Assembly: GCF_001424265.1 (NCBI RefSeq)
Contig: NZ_LMOV01000002.1
Coordinates: forward strand, 160,610-222,060
Source of the DNA: Acidovorax sp. Leaf160
Lineage (GTDB): Bacteria > Pseudomonadota > Gammaproteobacteria > Burkholderiales > Burkholderiaceae_C
DNA length: 61,451 nt
Reading direction: 5' to 3'
Of the stretch, positions 21,818 to 29,400 are shown piece by piece (position 1 is the first letter of the stretch; each line of letters starts with the position of its first letter). The position numbers were made by a program, and so were the translations under genes. The notes under the pieces are model-generated. The model saw only the letters and a program-made list of their open reading frames with translations. It was not told where the DNA came from and ran no database searches.

Positions 21818-23008
21818 ATGGCACTCGAACAAGACATCCAGACGATCAACGCAAGCCTGAAGGCGGTCGGCGATCAGCTCAAGGCGCAGGCCGAAGCCGC
21901 TGCCAAGGACGCCAACCTGACCACTGAAACCCGTGCGAAGGTGGACGACCTGCTGCTCAAGCAAGGCGAACTGCAGGCGAGCCTGCAAAGCACCCAGCAG
22001 GCGCTTGCCAAGCTGGAGAACAACGGCGCCGGCGGCGACGTGCAGCACCAATCCCTGGGCGCGCAGTTCGTGGCCAGCGACGACGTGAAGGCATTTCTGG
22101 GCAAGACGACGCCGCGCGGTCGCGTCGACATGACGGTGCAAGCCGCTATCACCAGCGTGACCACCGACACCGACGGCGCCGCTGGCGATCTGGTGCAGGT
22201 CACCCGCTTGGCTGGTGTGCAGGCGCTGCCGCAGCGCCGGATGACGGTGCGCGACCTGCTGACCCCCGGCCGCATGGACGGCAGCGCCCTGGAGTACGTG
22301 AAGGAAACGGGCTTCACGAACAACGCGGGCATGGTGGCGGAAATGGCCAAGAAGCCCGAGTCGACCATGAAGTTCGACCTGGTGAGCACCACCGCCAAGG
22401 TGATCGCGCACTACATGAAGGCCTCGCGCCAGATCCTGAGCGACTCGTCCCAGCTCGCCAGCCTGATCGATGGCCGTCTGCGTTACGGTCTGGCCTTCAA
22501 GGAAGAGCAACAGCTGCTGAACGGCGACGGCACCGGGCAGAACCTGCTGGGCATCATCCCGCAGGCCACCGCCTTCGCTGCGCCGTTCGACCCGGCCGGC
22601 ACCGAGACGAACATCGACAACATCCGCCTCGCGTTCCTGCAGGCTGAGCTGGCCGAGTTCCCGTCGACCGGCGTGGTGATGAACCCCATCGACTGGGCGC
22701 GCATCGAGCTGACCAAGGACACGACGGGCCGCTACATCATCGGCAACCCGCAGGGCGTCATCGGCGCCACGCTGTGGAACCGCCCGGTGGTGACGACCCA
22801 GGCCATCGCCGTGGACAAATTCCTGGCCGGCGCCTTCAAGCTGGGCGCGCAGATCTTCGACCGCTGGCAAGCGCGGGTCGAGGTGGCGACCGAGAACGAG
22901 GACGATTTCGTGAAGAACATGGTCACGATCCTGGCGGAGGAGCGCCTGGCGCTGGCCGTGTACCGCCCCGAGTCGTTCATCTACGGCGACTTCGGCAACG
23001 TGACCTGA
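21818..23008 (+). CDS. HK97-fold major capsid protein
   Basis: 396 aa from ATG 21818; upstream in-frame starts overlap the protease. Residues 1-70 are a coiled-coil delta domain (INASLKAVGDQLKAQAEAAA), expected to be removed by the protease. The rest is HK97 fold: SALEYVKETGFTNNAGMVAE, LINGRL-type spine (LASLIDGRLRYGLAFKEEQQ) and LLNGDGTGQNLLGI. Capsid proteins of this fold are also the known trigger for CapRel-type toxSAS. Confidence 0.95.
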   Translation: MALEQDIQTINASLKAVGDQLKAQAEAAAKDANLTTETRAKVDDLLLKQGELQASLQSTQQALAKLENNGAGGDVQHQSLGAQFVASDDVKAFLGKTTPRGRVDMTVQAAITSVTTDTDGAAGDLVQVTRLAGVQALPQRRMTVRDLLTPGRMDGSALEYVKETGFTNNAGMVAEMAKKPESTMKFDLVSTTAKVIAHYMKASRQILSDSSQLASLIDGRLRYGLAFKEEQQLLNGDGTGQNLLGIIPQATAFAAPFDPAGTETNIDNIRLAFLQAELAEFPSTGVVMNPIDWARIELTKDTTGRYIIGNPQGVIGATLWNRPVVTTQAIAVDKFLAGAFKLGAQIFDRWQARVEVATENEDDFVKNMVTILAEERLALAVYRPESFIYGDFGNVT

Positions 23009-23030
23009 TCGCCCGTCGGCACAAATGCAG

Positions 23031-23057
23031 GGCCCGCTTCGGCGGGCCTTTCTTATT
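23031..23057 (+). terminator. Terminator with UUCG loop after capsid gene
   Basis: GGCCCGC-TTCG-GCGGGCC followed by TTTCTTATT. The C(UUCG)G tetraloop is very stable. It lies inside the late operon, 18 bases before the RBS/ATG of the next gene. Confidence 0.75.
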
Positions 23058-23074
23058 CCCCGAAGGAGAACGAC

Positions 23075-23275
23075 ATGCTCATCAAGTTCAAGAAGCCGGA
23101 CCCTCGCGCGGGCACCGTCGCCCAGATGGACAGCAGCCTCGGCCAGCACTTCATCGAGCGCGGCTACGCTGATCTGCACAAGGAGCAGGCTGCGGCGGCG
23201 CCTGATGTGGCTGCGCCAGCGGAGTCCGCTCCTCAGGCCGCTGACACGCCCAAGGCTGGGCGGGGCAAGAAGTGA
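23075..23275 (+). CDS. Small hypothetical head-region protein
   Basis: 66 aa from ATG with GAAGGAG, starting MLIKFKKPDPRAGTVAQMDS. It has an Ala/Pro-rich tail ending GRGKK. Similar short proteins follow the capsid gene in many HK97-like phages. Coupled to the connector gene by GTGA. Confidence 0.7.
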   Translation: MLIKFKKPDPRAGTVAQMDSSLGQHFIERGYADLHKEQAAAAPDVAAPAESAPQAADTPKAGRGKK

Positions 23276-23607
23276 CCCTGGTCGACCTGCCGACCGCGCT
23301 GGCTCACCTGCGCATCGACGCCGGTGAAGAAGATGCTCTGGTCACGCTCTACCTGGGCGCGGCCGAGGCCTCCGCCGTCGAGTTCCTGAACCGGAACGTG
23401 TACGTCGACCAGGCGGCGCTGGAGGCTGCCGACGAGCCGCCCGAGACTCTGCCTATGGTGGCGAACGCGGCGGTGCAGGCCGCCATTCTGCTGATCCTGG
23501 GCCACCTGTACGCCAACCGCGAAGAGGTCGCGCCCGGCACGATGACGAAGGTGCCGTTCGGCGCGCACGCGCTGCTGCAGCCGTACCGCATCGGCCTGGG
23601 GGTGTGA
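23272..23607 (+). CDS. Head-tail connector (HK97 gp6-like)
   Basis: 111 aa from GTG. LADLRID-type start (LPTALAHLRIDAGEEDALVT LYLGAAEASA region) and AVQAAILLILGHLYANREEV are diagnostic of gp6-like adaptor proteins that bind beneath the portal. Normal size. Confidence 0.88.
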   Translation: MTLVDLPTALAHLRIDAGEEDALVTLYLGAAEASAVEFLNRNVYVDQAALEAADEPPETLPMVANAAVQAAILLILGHLYANREEVAPGTMTKVPFGAHALLQPYRIGLGV

Positions 23608-23608
23608 C

Positions 23609-23929
23609 ATGCGCGCCGGAGACCTGAACCGCCGCATCACCATCCAGCGCAAGGGCGCAGGCACCGACGACTGGGGTACGCCCCTGCCGGAATCCTGGGA
23701 CGAGGTGGCCAAGGCCTGGGCGAGCATCCGCAACCTGTCGGGCCTCGGCGCGATCAAGGCGGACGCCCAGGCGGCGGTCGTGAAGACCTCCATCCGCATC
23801 CGCTACCGCGCCGACGTGGCTGCCGGCATGCGCGTGCTGCACGGCACCACGGTCTACGACATCAAGGCGGTGCTACCGGATGAGGCGGGGCGCGAGCACG
23901 TGGATCTCGTCTGCGAGGTGGTGAGCTGA
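23609..23929 (+). CDS. Head closure protein (SPP1 gp16/HK97 gp7-like)
   Basis: 106 aa starting MRAGDLNRRITIQRKGAGTD, then WASIRNLSG, IRIRYRADV and DIKAVLPDEAGREHVDLVCE. These are the family hallmarks. It plugs the filled head before tail joining. ATGA-type coupling to the next gene. Confidence 0.9.
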   Translation: MRAGDLNRRITIQRKGAGTDDWGTPLPESWDEVAKAWASIRNLSGLGAIKADAQAAVVKTSIRIRYRADVAAGMRVLHGTTVYDIKAVLPDEAGREHVDLVCEVVS

Positions 23930-24366
23930 TGACCACGAAGGTGAACGTCGATGGCTTCGTGCAGGGCCTGCGGGCGACCCGGGCCAAGATCCGGCGCGCG
24001 GCGCGCCCGGCGGCCCAGGCGGCGGCGGAGCACTGCTACTCCCTGGCGAGGCTCTACGTCCCCATCTCTGAAGAGGCGCACACCTTCTACGGCCGCCAGT
24101 CGAAAAAGACCGGCGTCACCTACCACTTCAGCCCAGGCACCCTGCGCGACGCGATCTACCAGGTCTATTCGAAGTCGAACAGCACCGCGGGGCGCGCGAC
24201 TTATCACCTGTCGTGGAACCACACCAAGGCCCCGTACGGGTACATGGTCCACAACGGCACGAGCAGGGCGCCCGCCCACCCCTTCATCACGCGCGCCATG
24301 AACGCCGGCAAGCCGGACGCGCTCAAGATCATGAAGGCCGAATTCATCGCGAGGGTGCAGGAATGA
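23929..24366 (+). CDS. HK97 gp10-like tail completion protein
   Basis: 145 aa. VDGFVQGLRATRAKIRRAAR, YSLARLYVPISEEAHTFYGR, GYMVHNGTSRAPAHPFITRA. The last motif is typical of gp10/minor tail completion proteins at the head-tail joint. Confidence 0.85.
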   Translation: MTTKVNVDGFVQGLRATRAKIRRAARPAAQAAAEHCYSLARLYVPISEEAHTFYGRQSKKTGVTYHFSPGTLRDAIYQVYSKSNSTAGRATYHLSWNHTKAPYGYMVHNGTSRAPAHPFITRAMNAGKPDALKIMKAEFIARVQE

Positions 24367-24725
24367 GCATCGAAACCCTGGTCGTCGCGGCGCTGAAAGC
24401 CCGGTGCCCCAACGTGTATCTGGTCGTTGCGCCCAACGGCGCGCCGCCCCCCCGGCTGGTGATCCAGCACGCGGGCGGCCGCACCCTGCGCTACGCCGAG
24501 AACACTTCCAACCTGCGAAACATCCTCCTGCATGTCTCTGCCTGGGCGAAGAGCTCGCCCGCTGCCTTCGCGCTGATCCGCCAGGTCGAAGAGGACCTGT
24601 GCGCACACCCGACGCTGCAGGTGGATCCCCAGGGTGAGCCTGACGCCGGCATCGCCGACGGCGCAGACGCTGATTCGCTCTACGGCGCCACGCAGATCTT
24701 CTCCATCTTCGGCCCGCGCGACTGA
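24363..24725 (+). CDS. Tail terminator/completion protein (DUF3168-like)
   Basis: 120 aa starting MSIETLVVAALKARCPNVYL. PPPRLVIQHAGGRTLRYAEN and AFALIRQVEEDLCAHP fit proteins that cap the tail tube below the head. Its ATG overlaps the upstream stop. Confidence 0.78.
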   Translation: MSIETLVVAALKARCPNVYLVVAPNGAPPPRLVIQHAGGRTLRYAENTSNLRNILLHVSAWAKSSPAAFALIRQVEEDLCAHPTLQVDPQGEPDAGIADGADADSLYGATQIFSIFGPRD

Positions 24726-24769
24726 TCACCGGCCTCCGCGCCAAACCGCCCGCAAGGGCTTCCACCGAC

Positions 24770-24793
24770 GCCCGCACATGCGGGCTTTTTTTC
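24770..24793 (+). terminator. Intrinsic terminator before major tail gene
   Basis: GCCCGCA-CA-TGCGGGC (6-7 bp stem) followed by T7, 20 bases before the major tail protein ATG. A second terminator inside the late operon. Confidence 0.75.
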
Positions 24794-24812
24794 GTCCCAA
24801 GAAAGGCCCACC

Positions 24813-25460
24813 ATGGCACGCACTCCCACCGGCACCATCCACTCGGTCGCCACCGCCCTCGCTGTTGCGAAAACCATCACCGGCATCTCGAATGCCGCCG
24901 AAGCCGTCGTCAGCTCTGTCGGCCACGGCTACAGCGTCGGCGACATCGTCCTGGTGACTTCCAACTGGGGCCGCCTGAACTTCCGCGCATTCCGTGTGAA
25001 GTCCGTTCTGGCCGACAGCTTCGTGCTGGAAGGCGCGAACACCACCAACACCGAATTCTTCGCCCCCGGCGGCGGTGGTGGCTCGGTGCGCAAGGTCGCC
25101 AACTGGGTGGATCTGGACCGCACCATGAACCACAACTCCAGCGGCGGCGACGCGAAGACCGTGAACGTGAAGTTCATCGAGTCCGACGTCGAGATCGCCC
25201 TGAACGACGGCTTCACGGCTGTCCAGCGCACCTTCGACATGGACGCCGACATGATCGGCACGCCTGCCTACAACGCGCTGAAGACGCTGTCTGAAACCGG
25301 AGCAGACACGGTGATCCGCCGCCGCACCCGCGCCGGCGCCGTCTCCCTGGTGCCCGCCACCGTGAGCTTCAACGAGGAAGAAACCCTCACCGAAGGCCAG
25401 ATCGTGACCGTGAAGGGCACGTTCAACGCCCAGAACATCAGCACGCGCTACGCCGCCTGA
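24813..25460 (+). CDS. Major tail (tube) protein
   Basis: 215 aa. Beta-rich: SVGDIVLVTSNWGRLNFRAF, SGGDAKTVNVKFIESDVEIA and EEETLTEGQIVTVKGTFNAQ. It lies between tail-completion and chaperone genes, the standard place for the siphovirus tube protein. 103 bases without a gene follow before the chaperone. Confidence 0.85.
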   Translation: MARTPTGTIHSVATALAVAKTITGISNAAEAVVSSVGHGYSVGDIVLVTSNWGRLNFRAFRVKSVLADSFVLEGANTTNTEFFAPGGGGGSVRKVANWVDLDRTMNHNSSGGDAKTVNVKFIESDVEIALNDGFTAVQRTFDMDADMIGTPAYNALKTLSETGADTVIRRRTRAGAVSLVPATVSFNEEETLTEGQIVTVKGTFNAQNISTRYAA

Positions 25461-25563
25461 TTACCGGGCTCCGGCCCACCCTCGCACCGACTGCAGCTCG
25501 CTTCGCTCTTCGCAGGGCGGGCGGGCTGCGGCACGGGCTTCTGCAACCCTGCGAAAGACCACC

Positions 25564-26046
25564 ATGGCAAAAGAGAAAACCGTTCCCGTCACCGTCCTGA
25601 CCACCCTGGGCGACCAGGTGCCCACCTTCGAGATGCCCATCACGCTGAAGAAGCTCGACGGCTCCGACGTGCAGTTCAAGGTCACCTGCAAGGCCCTGCG
25701 CAAGACCGAATGGGCCGGCCACCGCGATGCGCGCCAGCGCGCCCTGTTCGAGGGCATGCAGGCCGCCAACAAGAAGGCCGAGGAACTGACCGCCGCCGGC
25801 GGCGACGCGCCTTCGTACATCGAGACGGCCATCGCCAACATCGAGACCTATGGCGCCGAGGCCGGCATCCGCGAGGGCATCACGCTGGACGCCGCGCTGA
25901 TCCTCCAGTTCGCCGAGGGCTGGAGCCTGACCGAGCCCCTGACCGCCAAGACCCTCGAGCTCATGGAAGACAAGTTCGGCGGCTCGCTGGGCAACATCAT
26001 CGGCGCCTACGACAAGGCCATCTACCAGGGCCGCCTGGGAAACTGA
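25564..26046 (+). CDS. Tail assembly chaperone, short form (gpG-like)
   Basis: 160 aa starting MAKEKTVPVTVLTTLGDQVP. It ends two codons after a GGGAAAC slippery heptamer (26037-26043) with TGA directly behind. It binds the tape measure during tube assembly, like lambda gpG, and is made in excess over the frameshifted form. Confidence 0.88.
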   Translation: MAKEKTVPVTVLTTLGDQVPTFEMPITLKKLDGSDVQFKVTCKALRKTEWAGHRDARQRALFEGMQAANKKAEELTAAGGDAPSYIETAIANIETYGAEAGIREGITLDAALILQFAEGWSLTEPLTAKTLELMEDKFGGSLGNIIGAYDKAIYQGRLGN

Positions 26047-26384
26047 AGCTGATCGGCCGAGCTCTGCACGAGCCGCCGATCACCGAGGCCGAAGCCCGGG
26101 CGGACGGCTTCGAACTCGAAGACTACGAGGCCGAGATCACCGAGCTCGAGGTGTGGCCCGACAACGAGCTCGCGACCCGGCTCTTCCGCCAGGTGGGCAC
26201 CCGCTGGCTGTTCCCTGCCATGGGCGGAGTGCCGGTGGGCCTGCGCTGGGAAGCCATCTATCCGCTGATGGACCGGGCGGGGCTCGATGACGACGAGTGG
26301 AATGACCTGCACGAATCGCTGCAGGTGCTGGAGAGCGCGGCCGTGGTGACCATGCACGAGTTCGCGCCGAAACCGGAAAAGTAG
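25564..26384 (+). CDS. Tail assembly chaperone, -1 frameshift product (gpGT-like)
   Basis: About 273 aa when ribosomes slip -1 at GGGAAAC: the chaperone sequence is joined to KLKLIGRALHEPPITEAEAR and about 90 more residues up to 26384. The extension has no good start of its own and contains helical segments (NELATRLFRQVGTRWLFPAM). By analogy with lambda gpGT, the T part binds tube subunits. Confidence 0.88.
26037..26043 (+). other. Programmed -1 frameshift site GGGAAAC
   Basis: In the zero frame the codons are CTG GGA AAC TGA. Slippage of both tRNAs by -1 gives GGG AAA, then CTG AAG, which continues for 114 codons. It fits the X XXY YYZ rule exactly. Confidence 0.92.
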
Positions 26385-26414
26385 GAGCCGCTTCGGCGGC
26401 CCTTTCAACACACG

Positions 26415-26444
26415 AGCCCTGCCGCATCCGCCGCAGGGCTTTTT
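26415..26444 (+). terminator. Intrinsic terminator before tape measure gene
   Basis: AGCCCTGC-(10-base loop)-GCAGGGCT and TTTT, 15 bases before the ATG of the tape measure. A smaller GCCGC-TTCG-GCGGC hairpin lies just upstream (26387-26400). Confidence 0.72.
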
Positions 26445-26459
26445 GCATTGGATGTCCGC

Positions 26460-29400
26460 ATGGCCGACATGAAGGTTCAGGGCGAGTTCGAGATGGACAC
26501 GACCAAGGGCGAAGATGCCCTTGCGCGTGTCGAATCTGGCGCTCGTCGGATGGCGAGCACCGTCAAGCAAGCGGGGGACAGCGCCGCCAATGCCCTGGGC
26601 GGCATGGGAGACAAGGCCGAGCAGAGCGCCAAGGGGATGGAGCGCGCCAATGCCGCGCTGGCCGCTGCCGCAAAGCGCGCCATCTCCGAATCGCAGCGGG
26701 CGATTGTCGAGGCCCAGGGCTACAACCTGAAGTCGGCGGAGGGCCTGGAGCGCCTCGCGCGGCTGCGCGGCGCCGACGTGGACGCGATCTCGGGGCAGCT
26801 CGGCGCGTTGCGCACGCTGCGCGCCGAGCAGGAGCGGCTGACCAAGACGCTGCAGGAACAACGCGACGTGGAAATGCGCGCGCGCCAGCAGAACGAATTC
26901 GTGAATTCGCTGCAGAGCCAGGTCACGGCCATCGGCAAGACGCGCTCCGAGCTGCTCGCGCTGCAGGCTGCGCAGCTGGGAGTCTCGGACAAGGCCGCGC
27001 CGATGATCGCCCGCCTGCGCGAGCAGGAGGCCGGCTTCGCCAAGCTGGGCACCAGCGCCGGCCAGACCCGCGCCGCGCTGGCGCAGCTCCCCATGCAGTT
27101 CAGCGACATCGTGGTGTCGCTGCAAGGGGGACAGGCGCCGCTGACGGTGTTCCTGCAGCAGGGCGCTCAGATCAAAGACAGCTTCGGTGGCGCCGGTGCG
27201 GCGCTGAAGGCCATGGGCGGCTATGTCCTGGGCCTGATCAATCCGCTGACGCTGGGCGCGGCCGCCGCCGCCGCGCTGGCGGTGGCTTACTACCAAGGAT
27301 CGAAGGAGGCAGAAGGCTACCGCAACGCCCTGATCCTGACGGGCAATGCCGCCGGCACGACTTCGGGGCAGATGAAAGCCTACGCCCAGGACATCAGCGG
27401 CATCGTGGGCACGCAGGGCAAGGCCGCCGAGTCGCTGACGGCGCTTGCCGGCTCCGGCAAGGTGTCGGCGGAGGTGTTGCGCGATGCTGGCCTGGCCGCA
27501 GTGCAGTACGAGCGCGCTACGGGTCAGGCCGTCAGCAAGACGGCAGAGCAATTCGCCTCGCTGCGCAATGAGCCGCTCTCGGGCGTGCTGAAGCTCAACG
27601 AGGGGATGAACTTCCTCACGGAGAGCACGTACCGCCAGATCAAAAGCCTGGAAGACCAAGGGCGCATCGCGGATGCCGCGCGCGTGGCGCAGGAGGCGTA
27701 CGCCAATGCGCTGAGCGGGCGCTCGGCCGAGGTTGAGCGCAACCTCGGCGGCCTTGAGCGAGCCTGGAGGTCAGTGGCGGACTCGGCGAAAAAAGCGTGG
27801 GACAACATGCTCGGGGTCGGGCGCGCCCAGACCACCCAGGACCGGCTCAAGCAAGTCCGCGACGAGATCGCCGCTGTCGAAAAGCAGCTGGACGGCGGCA
27901 AGGGCTTCGTCTCGACGGAGGGCGGTGCAGCCTATGGCAGCGGTCGTGGCGCGCTGAACGCCGCAGCCCAGCAACAGCTGCGCGACCGTCTCGCAGGGCT
28001 CGGCGCTCAGGCCGCGGCGCTGGAGGGCGTTACGTTTGCGGAGAAGGCCGCCGCCGACGCTGCGCGTGAACGTGCGGACCAGATGCGCGCCGCGCAGGCT
28101 TGGGACAAGGACGGGGCGAAGTACCTTTCCGATGCGGCCAAGCTGGAGCGCGACCTCACCCAGGCGCGCAACGAGGGCACCGCCGCGGGCAAGTCGCAGG
28201 CCGAGATCAACGAGCGCCTGGCGAAGATCCGCGAGGAATACGCCAAGAAGGGTGGTGGCGCGGCAGCGGCCAAGGCGGAGCAGAGTGCCTATGCCACGCT
28301 GATCGCGTCGGTGAAGGCGCGCCTGGAGCAGAACGAGCAGGAAATCGCCACCGGCGCCAAGTTGAACGAGGCGCAGAAGCTGCGCATTCAACTCGTCGCC
28401 CAACTGGAATCTGGCTCCCGCAAGATGACGGCCGCCCGGCAGGCAGAGACGAAGGCGTCGCTCGATGATCTCGATGCTTCCGAGCGCCGGCTGGCCGTGG
28501 CGCAGGCGCAGCGCAAGTTCGAGGGCGAGCGCGACAAGGAGGCTTCACGCATTGCCGAGCAAACGGCCAAGATCAACGAGAAGGCGCAGGCACTGGAAGA
28601 CGAAGCGGCGGCGTACGGCAAGACCGCCGACGAGCTCCGCGCGCTGACCGTCGAGCGACTGAACGAGCAGAAGGCGATGCTGATGGGCTTCGACGGCTCT
28701 CAGCAGCGCATCGACCAGCTCAACGAAGAGATTGCCGCGGTCCAGCGCCTCGGCGCCGCAGAAACCAAGATCGCCGACCTGAAGCTCGGCAGCAGCTCGG
28801 ACGAACTGCTGAACAACGCCCGTGAACAGGCGAAGCTGTACGAAGACGAGGTGCGCCTGATCGGCCTGTCGGCTGTCGAGCGTCAGAAGGTCGTGGCGCT
28901 CCGCCAGGTCGAACTGAAGTACGCCAAGGAGCTGGAGCGCATCAAAAAGTCCGGCGCCAGCGATGACGCCAAGGAGGCGGCCCGCATCAAGGCGCTCGAG
29001 GCAAAGCAGATCGAGAGCCAGGCCGCCGTCTCCAAGGTCGTGGAAGAGGACTGGAACAAGACCTCCCAGCTGATCGGCGACACCCTGGCCGACTACATCA
29101 TGGGCGGCGGCAAGGACGCGGCGCAGTACCTGAAGCGGCTGTTCGCCACCCTGGTGCTGCAGCCCCTCGTGCAGATCGGCGTGGGCGGGGTGCTCGGGGC
29201 GCTCGGCCTGGGCGGTGGCGGCGCGGGCGGCGGCGGCGGCGCAGGGAGCATCCTCAACTTCGCCAGCAACGCGCGCTCGGCCTACAGCCTCTACCAGGGC
29301 GGATTCTCGGGCCTCACCGCACCGGGCAGTGCCTACTACGGCTTCGCCACGTCGGGCGTGGGCCAGAGCCTGGGCCTGAGCAACTCTGTGGCCATCGCAG

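Noticed and set aside
17603-21849. Long minus-strand frames opposite terminase, portal and protease
   Set aside because: Mirror of plus-strand codon bias; plus-strand genes have clear family motifs.
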